Shown in pieces: positions 9,872 through 17,274 of a DNA stretch of 64,000 nucleotides. The position numbers and the translations under genes were made by a program. Position 1 is the stretch's first letter. Every line of letters begins with the position of its first letter. Below the pieces are notes generated by a model. That model did not search any database. It was not told the origin of the DNA and saw only the letters and a program-made list of their open reading frames with translations. This DNA comes from Hymenobacter sp. IS2118. Lineage in GTDB: Bacteria; Bacteroidota; Bacteroidia; Cytophagales; Hymenobacteraceae. The stretch lies in NCBI RefSeq assembly GCF_000715495.1, contig NZ_JNLX01000072.1, positions 33,670 to 97,669 on the forward strand, written 5' to 3'.

Positions 9872-10963
9872 TTATCGCGAGCCGGCGGCGGCCTGCATCC
9901 GCGGCTTGCCCCGCTCATACTGCACCGGCCAGGGCATTTCGGCGCCCAGCTCGTGCGCTGCAAGCAGCGGGAAGTAGGGCTCGCGCAGGAACTCGCGGGC
10001 CAGCAGCACCAGGTCGGCCTGGCCGTTGGCCAGCACGGCTTCGGCCTCGGCGGGCGTGGTGATGAGGCCCACGGCCCCGGTCAGAATACCCGCCTCGGCC
10101 TTGATGCGCTCGGCAAACTCCACCTGGTAGCCGGGGCCCACGGGAATGGGTGCTTTGGGCACGTTGCCGCCCGTGGAGCAGTCAATAAGGTCGACGCCGC
10201 GGGTTTTGAGCAGCGCGGCCAGCTGTACGGATTCGTCGGCGTTCCAGCCGCCTTCGGTCCAGTCGGTGGCCGAAATCCGCACGAGGAGGGGCAGGTTTTC
10301 GGGCCACACCTCGCGGGTGGCGGCCGTTACCTCCAGCAGCAGGCGAATGCGGTTTTCGAAGGAGCCACCGTACGCATCGGTGCGGTGGTTGCTGAGCGGC
10401 GACAGAAACTCGTGCAGCAGGTAGCCGTGCGCCGCGTGCAGCTCAACAACTTGGAAGCCCGCCGCCAGCGAGCGGGCCGCCGCCGCCCGGAAATCGGCAA
10501 TGACTTTCTGAATGCCAGCTGTGTCGAGGGCGGTGGGCTGTGCGTAGTCATCGGCAAATGCCACGGCGCTGGGGCCTACTACCGGCCAGCCGCCGTCGCT
10601 TTCGGGCACGACGCCCGCGCCTTTCCAGGAAGTGTAGGTGCTGGCTTTGCGGCCGGCGTGCGCCAGCTGAATGCCGGGCACGCTGCCCTGCGCCGTGATA
10701 AAAGCGTTGATGCGTTGGAGCATGGGCACGTGCTCGTCTTTCCAGATGCCGAGGTCGTCGGGGCTGATGCGGCCCTCCGGCGATACCGCCGCCGCCTCGC
10801 TAATGATGAGGCCGGCGCCGCCTACCGCCCGCCCGCCCAAATGCACCAGGTGCCAGTCATTAGCAAAGCCGTCGACGCTGCTGTACTGGCACATGGGCGA
10901 CACCACAATGCGGTTTTTGAGGGTGATACCGCGCAGGGTGAGGGGTTCAAATAGCTTAACCAT
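9872..10963 (-). CDS. NADH:flavin oxidoreductase, YqjM/NamA-type old yellow enzyme
   Basis: This is a 363-residue FMN-dependent (beta/alpha)8 barrel. C25 in VVSPMCQYSS is the thermophilic-like/YqjM class cysteine that tunes the flavin. The substrate-binding pair H..H lies in ELHAAHGYLLHEFLSP (about 173-176). Other family motifs are HAGRKAS, NHRTDAYGGSFENR and the phosphate-binding end GAVGLITTPAEAE ... DLVLLAREFLREPYF. It reduces activated C=C bonds of enones and nitro compounds with NAD(P)H. It is a single gene, divergent from the aromatic operon. The physiological substrate is unknown. Confidence 0.92.
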   Translation of the reverse strand: MVKLFEPLTLRGITLKNRIVVSPMCQYSSVDGFANDWHLVHLGGRAVGGAGLIISEAAAVSPEGRISPDDLGIWKDEHVPMLQRINAFITAQGSVPGIQLAHAGRKASTYTSWKGAGVVPESDGGWPVVGPSAVAFADDYAQPTALDTAGIQKVIADFRAAAARSLAAGFQVVELHAAHGYLLHEFLSPLSNHRTDAYGGSFENRIRLLLEVTAATREVWPENLPLLVRISATDWTEGGWNADESVQLAALLKTRGVDLIDCSTGGNVPKAPIPVGPGYQVEFAERIKAEAGILTGAVGLITTPAEAEAVLANGQADLVLLAREFLREPYFPLLAAHELGAEMPWPVQYERGKPRMQAAAGSR

Positions 10964-11152
10964 GAAATTGCTGAAGGAGAATGCGAAGCTGACTTAACCG
11001 GTTTTTCGGCGGTTAGGTTTTGGTGGGAGCGCGGCGGGGCGTTCAGTTACGGGGCCACCCAATGACAGCTAGAGCCGCGCAAACGCGCCAAGAGTAGCAG
11101 CAGCCGAGGCCCCACACCGGGCTGGTAATGCCCCGGCAACGCACGTTCCTGC

Positions 11153-11182
11153 TTGTGCTTTCCGGAATTCTGGCTACCTTGC
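11153..11182 (+). promoter_or_regulatory. Candidate promoter of the aromatic operon leader
   Basis: TTG (11153-11155), a 19-nt spacer and TACCTTGC (11175-11182) resemble the Bacteroidota -33 TTG / -7 TAnnTTTG promoter, with one mismatch in the -7 box. The predicted start near 11188 lies about 15 nt before the first leader peptide. That spacing is what an attenuator leader would need. Confidence 0.5.
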
Positions 11183-11202
11183 CATCGTAATCACGTTCCT
11201 CC

Positions 11203-11256
11203 ATGCTCCAGACGCGCTACTTTTTTGGCTATTACTACTTCTACGCTGCCGCGTAG
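11203..11256 (+). CDS. Phe/Tyr leader peptide 1 (17 aa)
   Basis: The frame ATG CTC CAG ACG CGC TAC TTT TTT GGC TAT TAC TAC TTC TAC GCT GCC GCG TAG encodes MLQTRYFFGYYYFYAAA. Eight of 17 residues are Phe or Tyr, packed between positions 6 and 14. It lies upstream of genes for Phe and Tyr synthesis and directly before an intrinsic terminator, which is the arrangement of ribosome-mediated attenuation. Stalling at the aromatic codons when Phe-tRNA or Tyr-tRNA is short should leave the region around the stop codon free to pair downstream. There is no Shine-Dalgarno sequence, as is usual in this phylum. The peptide is too short to be a conventional protein and is probably regulatory only. Confidence 0.85.
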   Translation: MLQTRYFFGYYYFYAAA

Positions 11257-11310
11257 AACGAGCCGCTGTTTGTAGCTAATCCAACAAACTTCTCCAGCGC
11301 CGCTCGTTCT
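11255..11310 (+). promoter_or_regulatory. Antiterminator pairing of attenuator 1
   Basis: AGAACGAGC (11255-11263), which overlaps the stop codon of leader peptide 1, is the exact complement of GCTCGTTCT (11302-11310). The latter includes part of the left arm of the following terminator. The two structures are mutually exclusive. A ribosome that reaches the stop codon would mask 11255-11263 and let the terminator form; a ribosome stalled at an early Tyr or Phe codon would leave it free to pair. Confidence 0.7.
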
Positions 11311-11328
11311 CCGAGTCGGCGCTTTTTT
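11296..11328 (+). terminator. Attenuator 1 intrinsic terminator
   Basis: The stem AGCGCCG-CTCG (11296-11306) pairs with CGAG-T-CGGCGCT (11312-11323), with loop TTCTC and one bulged T at 11316. Six T residues follow (11323-11328). It lies 40 nt after the stop of leader peptide 1. Confidence 0.85.
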
Positions 11329-11343
11329 AATGCCCGTTTCCCA

Positions 11344-11427
11344 ATGCTACCCACGCAGCAGGTCTTTTTTTATTACGGCTATTACTGCTTCTACCCGAAG
11401 AGGCCGGCCCGCTGTTGCCAGTGTTAA
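11344..11427 (+). CDS. Phe/Tyr leader peptide 2 (27 aa)
   Basis: The second short frame starts at ATG 11344, 16 nt after the first terminator's T-tract, and ends at TAA 11425-11427. Residues 8-17 read FFYYGYYCFY, so eight of ten are aromatic. The order Phe-Phe then Tyr around a single Gly resembles leader 1 (YFFGYYYFY), which suggests a duplicated control unit. The tail is basic and cysteine-rich (PKRPARCCQC). It is followed by a second terminator, and only transcripts that pass attenuator 1 would carry it. Confidence 0.8.
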   Translation: MLPTQQVFFYYGYYCFYPKRPARCCQC

Positions 11428-11459
11428 CCACCACACTAGCTGTCAACAACACCAGGGCC
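11406..11459 (+). promoter_or_regulatory. Possible antiterminator and intervening hairpin of attenuator 2
   Basis: GGCCC (11406-11410) inside the leader 2 frame can pair with GGGCC (11455-11459) in the left arm of terminator 2. Between them TGTTG/CAACA (11413-11417, 11444-11448) and AGTGT/ACACT (11420-11424, 11433-11437) can form a nested hairpin over the stop codon. The competing pairing is only 5 bp, so this reading is weaker than for attenuator 1. Confidence 0.4.
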
Positions 11460-11482
11460 CCGCACAACGGAGGCCCTTTTTT
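11454..11482 (+). terminator. Attenuator 2 intrinsic terminator
   Basis: AGGGCC-CCG (11454-11462) pairs with CGG-A-GGCCCT (11468-11477), with a CACAA loop and one bulged A. The T-tract runs 11477-11482. It lies 27 nt after leader peptide 2 and 110 nt before pheA. Confidence 0.85.
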
Positions 11483-11497
11483 ATTGCCCTGTAAATC

Positions 11498-11585
11498 AGT
11501 TGCTGGTTGTTAGTTGTCGGTTGTCAGAGCCTCGATAATCAACCATTAACAACCAGCAACTAATAACTAACAACTGACAACTAAC
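11498..11585. repeat. Inverted repeat of the GTTGTTAGTTGTC type
   Basis: AGTTGCTGGTTGTTA (11498-11512) and TAACAACCAGCAACT (11547-11561) are a perfect 15-bp inverted repeat. GTTAGTTGTC (11508-11517) and GACAACTAAC (11576-11585) add an overlapping 10-bp pair. It fills the space between attenuator 2 and pheA and uses the same words as the repeat at 128-160, so it looks like a dispersed intergenic element, not part of the attenuator. Confidence 0.65.
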
Positions 11586-11591
11586 AACACC

Positions 11592-12470
11592 ATGCCCACC
11601 CACGTCTCCATTCAGGGTTTTCAGGGAAGCTTCCACGAAGTAGCGGCCCGGCAGTATTTCGGGGCCGGGCCGGCGCTGCTGCCCTGCGCCACCTTTGCCG
11701 CCGTGGTAGCCCACGTGGTGAAGGGTACCGCCGGGGCCGGCCTCATGGCCATGGAAAACTCGCTGGCCGGCAGCATTCTGCCCAACTACCTGCTGCTGGA
11801 GCGCCACGCCGTGCAAGTGACAGGCGAAGTGTATCTGCCTATTCATCAGCACCTGCTGGCCCTGCCCGGCACCACGCTGGCCGACGTGCGGGCCGTGCAC
11901 TCGCACCCCATGGCCCTGCGCCAGTGCGGCGAGTTTCTCGACCGCCACTCACACTGGAAGCTGGTGGAAACCGACGACACCGGCCACAGCGCCCAGCTGC
12001 TAGCCGAAACCCGCGCCCCCGGCGTGGCCGTGGTGGCCGGTGCCCAGGCCGCCGAGCAATTCGGCCTGCAAATCCTGGCACCCGCCATTCACGACGACCC
12101 GCACAACTACACCCGTTTCCTGGTGCTGGAGCGCACTGATATTGCCCAAATCGACCCACGGGCCGACAAAGCTTCCCTGTATTTTTACACCAGCCATGCG
12201 CCCGGCAGCTTGGCCGCCGTGCTCACCCGCGTGGCCGCCCATGGCCTCAACCTGAGCAAGCTGCAGTCGTGCCCGCGTCCCAGTCAACCCTGGCACTACG
12301 GCTTTCATGCTGATGTGGAGTTTGGAGATAGCACTCAGCTGGAAGCGCTACTAGCCGACTTGACTGCCGTAACCGAAGAGTTGCGCGTGCTGGGCACCTA
12401 CCGCCGCGGGCAGTGGACCACCGCGCCCACCGAAACTATAGCTGCCTCAGCAGCGGCGCAACTGGCTTAG
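11592..12470 (+). CDS. pheA: Prephenate dehydratase
   Basis: The 292-residue, monofunctional enzyme converts prephenate to phenylpyruvate. The catalytic domain (about 5-180) shows the family N-terminus (QGFQGSFHEVAA), the AMENSLAGSI motif and the catalytic TRF in HNYTRFLVL (about 173). A C-terminal ACT domain (about 190-275: KASLYFYTSHAPGSLAAVL, NLSKLQSCPRPSQPWHYGF) carries the GAL/ESRP-type Phe-binding elements, so Phe feedback is expected. There is no chorismate mutase domain, which is supplied by the last gene of the operon. It is the first gene after the tandem attenuators. The aminotransferase starts 5 nt after its stop. Confidence 0.94.
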   Translation: MPTHVSIQGFQGSFHEVAARQYFGAGPALLPCATFAAVVAHVVKGTAGAGLMAMENSLAGSILPNYLLLERHAVQVTGEVYLPIHQHLLALPGTTLADVRAVHSHPMALRQCGEFLDRHSHWKLVETDDTGHSAQLLAETRAPGVAVVAGAQAAEQFGLQILAPAIHDDPHNYTRFLVLERTDIAQIDPRADKASLYFYTSHAPGSLAAVLTRVAAHGLNLSKLQSCPRPSQPWHYGFHADVEFGDSTQLEALLADLTAVTEELRVLGTYRRGQWTTAPTETIAASAAAQLA

Positions 12471-12475
12471 GAATC

Positions 12476-13669
12476 ATGACGACTACTCCCGAAACCCGAA
12501 TGCAAGTGCCCGTAGCCAGCCGCCTGGCCCACACCGGCGAATACTACTTCTCGCGCAAGCTGCGCGAGCTGGCCGCGCTCAACGCGGCCGGCGCCAACAT
12601 CATCAACCTCGGCATTGGTAGTCCCGATTTGCCGCCGCATCCCAGCGTGACCGCCGCCCTCACGGCCACGGCCGCGCTGCCCACCGCCCACGGCTACCAG
12701 GGCTACCAGGGCACCCCGGCCCTGCGCGGCGCCATGGCCGAATTCTACCAGCGCCACTACGATGTGGCCCTCGACCCGGCCAGTGAGATTATGCCGCTGC
12801 TGGGTTCTAAAGAGGGCTTGATGCACGTGGCCATGACGTTTCTGGAAGCCGGCGACGCCGTGCTCATTCCCAATCCCGGCTACCCCACCTACCGCGCCGT
12901 GGCCGAAATATGCGGGGCCGAAGTACGTGAGTACGACCTAACGGCCGCTGCCGGCTGGCTGCCCGATTTGGATGCCCTGGCTCAAACCGACCTCTCGCGG
13001 GTGAAACTCATGCTGGTGAATTACCCGCACATGCCCACCGGCACGGCCGCCGACCTGCCTTTCCTCACGCACCTCGTAGCCTTTGCCCGTCAGCACCAAA
13101 TCCTGCTGGTGCACGACAACCCTTACGGCTTCATTCTCAACGAAACGCCGCCCGTTAGCCTGTTGGCCGTGCCCGGCGCCCGCGAGGTAGCCCTGGAGTT
13201 GAATTCGCTGAGCAAGTCGCACAACCTGGCCGGCTGGCGGGTGGGCATGCTGGTGGGCCGCGCCGACCTGCTGGCCGACGTGCTCCGCTTCAAAAGCAAC
13301 ATGGACTCGGGCATGTTCCTGGGCGTGCAGCAGGCCGCCGTGGCGGCTCTGGCGCTGGGCCCCGACTGGTTCTCGGAGCTAAACGCCACCTACCGCGCCC
13401 GCCGCGAGCTGGTGGTGGAGCTGCTGCGCGCCCTGGGCTGCAACCCCACGCCGGGCCAGGTGGGCCTGTTTATCTGGGCCGCCGTACCCGCCGACTTCGC
13501 CGATGGCTACGCTCTGAGCGATGCCGTGCTGGCCCGGGCCCGGGTGTTTCTCACGCCGGGCGGCATCTTCGGCAGCAACGGCAACGGCTACATCCGCGTC
13601 AGCCTCTGCCAGCCCGAAACGGTGTTGCGCGAAGCGCTGAAGCGGGTTCTTGTTGTAAATAAAATCTAA
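12476..13669 (+). CDS. PLP-dependent aminotransferase (class I/II) of the aromatic operon
   Basis: This is a 397-residue fold-type I aminotransferase. Visible features include the N-terminal arm (INLGIGSPDLPPHP), the YQGYQGTPALRGAM region, the LLGSKEGLMH helix, NPGYPTYR, HDNPYGF (PLP Asp and Tyr) and the PLP lysine in LNSLSKSHNLAGWRVGML (K about 247). The ATG at 12476 is used; the open frame upstream overlaps pheA. Its position between pheA and tyrA argues that it transaminates phenylpyruvate, 4-hydroxyphenylpyruvate or prephenate, but family motifs alone do not exclude aspartate or LL-DAP. It is probably translationally coupled to pheA (5-nt gap) and tyrA (4-nt gap). Confidence 0.88.
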   Translation: MTTTPETRMQVPVASRLAHTGEYYFSRKLRELAALNAAGANIINLGIGSPDLPPHPSVTAALTATAALPTAHGYQGYQGTPALRGAMAEFYQRHYDVALDPASEIMPLLGSKEGLMHVAMTFLEAGDAVLIPNPGYPTYRAVAEICGAEVREYDLTAAAGWLPDLDALAQTDLSRVKLMLVNYPHMPTGTAADLPFLTHLVAFARQHQILLVHDNPYGFILNETPPVSLLAVPGAREVALELNSLSKSHNLAGWRVGMLVGRADLLADVLRFKSNMDSGMFLGVQQAAVAALALGPDWFSELNATYRARRELVVELLRALGCNPTPGQVGLFIWAAVPADFADGYALSDAVLARARVFLTPGGIFGSNGNGYIRVSLCQPETVLREALKRVLVVNKI

Positions 13670-13673
13670 TCAC

Positions 13674-14519
13674 ATGAACGTTACCATCATCGGTCTGGGC
13701 CTCATCGGCGGCTCGCTGGCGCTTAGCCTGCGCCAACACGGCCTGGCGCACCGCCTCGTGGGGGTGGAGGCCAGCGAGCCCCACGCCCGCCGTGCGCTGG
13801 AACTGGGCCTGGTAGAGGAGGTAGAAACCGACCTGGCCACCGCCGTGCGTCGGGCCGATTTAATTGTAGTGGCCGTGCCCATGGATGCCATGGTGACGGT
13901 GCTGCCGCCCGTGCTCGACGCCGTGGCCGCGCACCAGGTGGTTATCGACGTGGGCTCGACCAAGCAGGCGCTGCTGGCGGCCGTGGCCCGGCATCCCAAC
14001 CGGGGCCGCTTCGTGGCCGTGCATCCCATGGCTGGCACCGAGCATTCGGGCCCTGAGGCCGCTATGAACGGCCTGTTTGAAGGTAAAACCGTGGTGCTGT
14101 GCGACACTGCGAACAGCGACCCCGACGCCGTGCGCGTGGTGGAGCAGCTGTTTCAAGCGCTGCCTATGCGCCTGCTCTACCTCGACGGCGCCGACCACGA
14201 CCTGCACACGGCCTACGTATCGCACATCTCGCACATCACCTCGTTTGCGCTGGCCCTCACGGTGCTGGAAAAAGAGAAGGAAGAACAGCGCATCTTCGAC
14301 CTGGCCAGCGGCGGTTTTGAATCGACGGTGCGACTGGCCAAGAGCTCGCCGGCAACCTGGGTGCCTATTTTTCGCCAAAACCGGCTGAACGTGCTCGACG
14401 TGCTCGATGAGCACCTGCATCAGCTTCAGCACCTGCGCGAGCTGCTGGCGAAAGAAGACTACCCGGCCCTCACCGAAAAAATTCAGCAAGCCAACCACAT
14501 CCGCAAAATCCTGCCCTGA
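13674..14519 (+). CDS. tyrA: Prephenate/arogenate dehydrogenase
   Basis: The 281-residue product starts with an NAD-binding Rossmann motif (IIGLGLIGGSLA, residues 5-16) and a DVGSTK motif. The conserved HPMAGTEHSGPEAA (about 116) is typical of TyrA. The C-terminal all-helical dimerisation domain holds the active-site His in YVSHISHITSFALAL and a SGGFESTVRLA stretch. It carries out oxidative decarboxylation toward 4-hydroxyphenylpyruvate or tyrosine. No ACT domain is fused, unlike some longer relatives. It follows the aminotransferase by 4 nt; a strong hairpin then separates it from the DAHP synthase gene. Confidence 0.93.
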   Translation: MNVTIIGLGLIGGSLALSLRQHGLAHRLVGVEASEPHARRALELGLVEEVETDLATAVRRADLIVVAVPMDAMVTVLPPVLDAVAAHQVVIDVGSTKQALLAAVARHPNRGRFVAVHPMAGTEHSGPEAAMNGLFEGKTVVLCDTANSDPDAVRVVEQLFQALPMRLLYLDGADHDLHTAYVSHISHITSFALALTVLEKEKEEQRIFDLASGGFESTVRLAKSSPATWVPIFRQNRLNVLDVLDEHLHQLQHLRELLAKEDYPALTEKIQQANHIRKILP

Positions 14520-14568
14520 CAACAGAACCAATGAACCCGCCGTCGGCACCCGAAATGGCGCGTCGGTT

Positions 14569-14602
14569 GGTGTGGGAACGCGCCTTGGCGCTTTCCCACA
14601 CC
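14569..14602 (+). other. 16-bp hairpin between tyrA and the DAHP synthase gene
   Basis: The arms 14569-14584 and 14587-14602 pair over 15 of 16 positions, with the single C/T mismatch at 14579/14592 and a TT loop. The outer part is GGTGTGGGAA/TTCCCACACC and the inner part GCGCC/GGCGC. No T-tract follows, so it is not a standard terminator. It could stabilise or process the polycistronic RNA. Confidence 0.75.
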
Positions 14603-14645
14603 GAATAACCCATTGACAGCAAATAATTAAACTAACTCCAGTACC

Positions 14646-15728
14646 ATGATACCAACGATGAAATCCGCACTATTCAACCGCCAGCCCGACGACAAGCCCT
14701 TCCTGATTTCGGGCCCTTGCTCGGCCGAAACCGAAGAGCAGGTGCTCGATACCTGCCAGCGACTGGCCGCCACCGGCAAGGTGCAGGCCCTGCGCGCCGG
14801 CATCTGGAAGCCCCGCACCAAGCCCGGCATGTTCGAGGGCGTGGGCACCAAGGGCCTGCCGTGGCTGAAAAAAGCCGGCGAGCTCACCGGCCTGCCCGTG
14901 GCCGTGGAAGTGGCCACCGCCAAGCACGTGGAAGACTGCCTGGCCTTTGGCGTCGATATTTTGTGGGTGGGGGCTCGCACGACCGGTAACCCGTTTTCGG
15001 TGCAGGAAATTGCCAATGCCCTGCGCGGCGTGGACGTGCCCGTGCTCGTCAAAAACCCCATTCACCCCGAGCTGGAGCTGTGGGTGGGCGCCGTGGAACG
15101 CCTGCAAAAGGCCGGTTTGGAGCACGTAGGGCTTATTCATCGGGGGTTTTCGAGCTATGGCAATACCGATTTTCGCAACGCGCCGATGTGGCACCTGCCC
15201 ATTGAAATGAAGCGCCGCCTGCCCGAAATGCCGCTGCTCTGCGACCCCAGCCACATTTGCGGCCGGCGCGACACGCTGGCCGCCGTGGCCCAGCAGGCCC
15301 TGAACCTGGGTTTCGATGGCACGATGATAGAAAGCCACATCGACCCCGACAATGCCTGGAGCGACGCCAAGCAGCAAATCACTCCGGAAGTGCTGCGGGA
15401 CCTGATTGAAGGCTTGGTGTGGCGCCACGAAACCACCAACCAACGCGAGTTTCTGACCGCGCTGGCCAGCTTCCGCGAACAAATCAATCAGCTCGACGCC
15501 GAGATTATGCAGCTGCTGGGCCGGCGCATGGGCGTGGCCGAAAAAATTGGCCAGTACAAAAAGGACAACGACATTACCATCCTGCAAACCGCCCGCTGGA
15601 ACGAGGTGCTGGAGCGCGCCACGCGCCAGGGCCAGTCAGTGGGCCTCACCACCGATTTCGTGGCCCAATACCTCGCCGCCGTGCACCTGGAATCCATCAA
15701 CCGCCAAAATCAGGTAATGGAAGGCTAG
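14646..15728 (+). CDS. Bifunctional DAHP synthase (type I-beta) with C-terminal chorismate mutase
   Basis: This is a 360-residue fusion. The N-terminal DAHP synthase barrel (about 5-255) shows LISGPCSAETEEQ, AGIWKPRTKPGMFEGVG, VKNPIHPE and LLCDPSHICGRRD with its metal ligands. The C-terminal AroQ-type chorismate mutase helix bundle (about 265-350) shows LASFREQINQLDAEIMQLLGR, RMGVAEKIGQYK and ILQTARWNEVLERA. It makes DAHP from PEP and erythrose-4-phosphate and converts chorismate to prephenate. Members of this C-terminal fusion type are known in Prevotella and Porphyromonas, where the mutase domain gives prephenate control. It is the last gene of the operon, followed by a strong terminator. 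Confidence 0.93.
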   Translation: MIPTMKSALFNRQPDDKPFLISGPCSAETEEQVLDTCQRLAATGKVQALRAGIWKPRTKPGMFEGVGTKGLPWLKKAGELTGLPVAVEVATAKHVEDCLAFGVDILWVGARTTGNPFSVQEIANALRGVDVPVLVKNPIHPELELWVGAVERLQKAGLEHVGLIHRGFSSYGNTDFRNAPMWHLPIEMKRRLPEMPLLCDPSHICGRRDTLAAVAQQALNLGFDGTMIESHIDPDNAWSDAKQQITPEVLRDLIEGLVWRHETTNQREFLTALASFREQINQLDAEIMQLLGRRMGVAEKIGQYKKDNDITILQTARWNEVLERATRQGQSVGLTTDFVAQYLAAVHLESINRQNQVMEG

Positions 15729-15737
15729 GGAATTAAA

Positions 15738-15795
15738 CGCATAAAACGGCCCCGTTCCGGCCTCCGAAGAGGTTGGAACGGGGCCGTTTTATGCG
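15738..15795. terminator. Bidirectional terminator with 21-bp perfect stem
   Basis: The arms 15738-15758 and 15775-15795 are perfectly complementary over 21 bp, with AAAACGGCCCCGTTCC on one side and GGAACGGGGCCGTTTT on the other. T- and A-tracts lie within the stem base. It sits between the convergent DAHP synthase and TPR genes and can serve both. Confidence 0.9.
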
Positions 15796-15811
15796 CTGGC
15801 AACAAGCAGGT

Positions 15812-17143
15812 TTACTTGCCCAGCGCCATGTTGGTGATGCTGGCGGATGCGGGGGCGTGCTTTTTCAGATACTTCCGGGCTTCCTTGTGCAGGTCCGACC
15901 GGCGCTCGGCTTTTTCGAGCACCACGCGGTAGTAGCGCCGGGCGTCGGTGGCGTTGTTCTCGGCGGCGGACAGCCGGCCCAGGTTGGCCGCCGAAAACAG
16001 GTAGAAGCCGCCTTTCACCTGGCCTGCCGTTTCGCAAAACACCATGCAGCGCCGGTAATAGTCCTGGGCGGCGGCCGGGTTGCGGCGGCGGTGCTGCTCC
16101 ACGTAGCCGAGGTAAAAAGAGGCCATGCGGCCGCTGAATGCTTCGTAGCCGGGCAGGCCGCGGCTCACCTTGGCCAGAATGTCGCGGCTGGTGCGCTCGC
16201 ACTCGGCGAGCTCGCCCTGGGCAAAGCTGTTCTGGGCGTAGGCGCGCTGAAAGCAGCTATTGTCGGGGAAGTCTTTGGCCAGGGAGCGGGAAGCCTCCAG
16301 CGCGGCGGCCGTTTTGTTCTCTGAGTTGCTGCCCAGAATGCGCATGTGGAAAAACCTGGCCTCCGTGGCCGTATAAAAGCCGGTTTCAGCTACTTTTTCG
16401 AGCTGGGCGAGGCCGGTAGCCCGGTTGCCGCGCGGGAAAAACATCAGCACCGGGCGCAGCAGGGGGTATTCCTCTGCAATCCACACGGCGTAATAGTTGA
16501 ACAGGGCCTCGCCAAACACAAATTCGGGGCTCAGGCCGTTGGCCTCGCGGCTTTTCTGCAAATACGAAAGGGCGCGCTTGCTGCTCACGGTCGCTTTGGT
16601 CCAGTCGCGGCGCTCGGCGTGCAGGCGGGCACTGAAGCCGTAGGCGGCGGAGAGGAAAAACGCGGCTTCGTAATTACGCGAATCGGCCCGGTACATGGTT
16701 TCGGCTTTGGTGATGGCCGTGTCCATGTAGGCAAAGAATAGCTTGTCGTACTGCTTGTTGTGGGTGTTGCTGGGCATTATTTTCCACCACGTATTCAGCC
16801 CCTGCATGAAGTAGGCCATGGGATGCTGTGGGTAGCGCCGGCGCAGCGAGCGGAACTGCTTTTCGGCCTGGTCGAACTTGAAGTTGTAGAGGTTTTGTAC
16901 CGCCCCGCCCAGCTCGTCCTGAATGTCGGCATTGAGCAGCAGCCACTCCTTGGTGTCAATGGCCGTCGGCGCCACGTACACTTCCTCCAGGTCTATGCCC
17001 GGCATGGCGCGCACCGTGTCCGCCCCGCTCGGCAGCAGCAGCGTGCCTTCGCCCTGGGCCAGGGCACTCACGCAGGTAATCAACAACAAAACAGCAACCC
17101 GTAGCAGCCGCCACGAGCAAATGGTAAAGTAGTGTTGCACCAT
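15812..17143 (-). CDS. Exported TPR-rich protein (IML2/TTC39-like)
   Basis: This is a 443-residue protein. A hydrophobic N-terminus (WRLLRVAVLLLITCVSALAQ, ending near residue 30) is a signal peptide, so it is exported. The rest is helical repeat. Segments such as NLYNFKFDQAEKQFRSLRRRYPQHPMAYFMQGLN, YEAAFFLSAAYGFSARLHAE and LGRLSAAENNATDARRYYRVVLEKAE have TPR spacing. The overall layout resembles the IML2/TTC39-type TPR proteins found in Bacteroidota. The role is probably scaffolding; no enzyme motif is visible. A TAnnTTTG box lies about 125 nt upstream. Confidence 0.75.
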   Translation of the reverse strand: MVQHYFTICSWRLLRVAVLLLITCVSALAQGEGTLLLPSGADTVRAMPGIDLEEVYVAPTAIDTKEWLLLNADIQDELGGAVQNLYNFKFDQAEKQFRSLRRRYPQHPMAYFMQGLNTWWKIMPSNTHNKQYDKLFFAYMDTAITKAETMYRADSRNYEAAFFLSAAYGFSARLHAERRDWTKATVSSKRALSYLQKSREANGLSPEFVFGEALFNYYAVWIAEEYPLLRPVLMFFPRGNRATGLAQLEKVAETGFYTATEARFFHMRILGSNSENKTAAALEASRSLAKDFPDNSCFQRAYAQNSFAQGELAECERTSRDILAKVSRGLPGYEAFSGRMASFYLGYVEQHRRRNPAAAQDYYRRCMVFCETAGQVKGGFYLFSAANLGRLSAAENNATDARRYYRVVLEKAERRSDLHKEARKYLKKHAPASASITNMALGK

Positions 17144-17266
17144 TAGTAATAGTTAATGTTAATAAATCAATAAAATGCTGACCTGTTAGCTAGCCTCCTC
17201 AAACGGCTTTTGTTTTAATAACAACCAGTTTAAGTACGCCTGAGTCAATCTACAAATTTAATTTGA

Positions 17267-17274
17267 CAAAGATA
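17267..17274 (-). promoter_or_regulatory. Candidate -7 box of the TPR gene
   Basis: On the minus strand TATCTTTG matches TAnnTTTG exactly and lies in the only AT-rich stretch of this area, 124 nt before the ATG. No clear -33 TTG was seen, so it is a candidate only. Confidence 0.35.
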
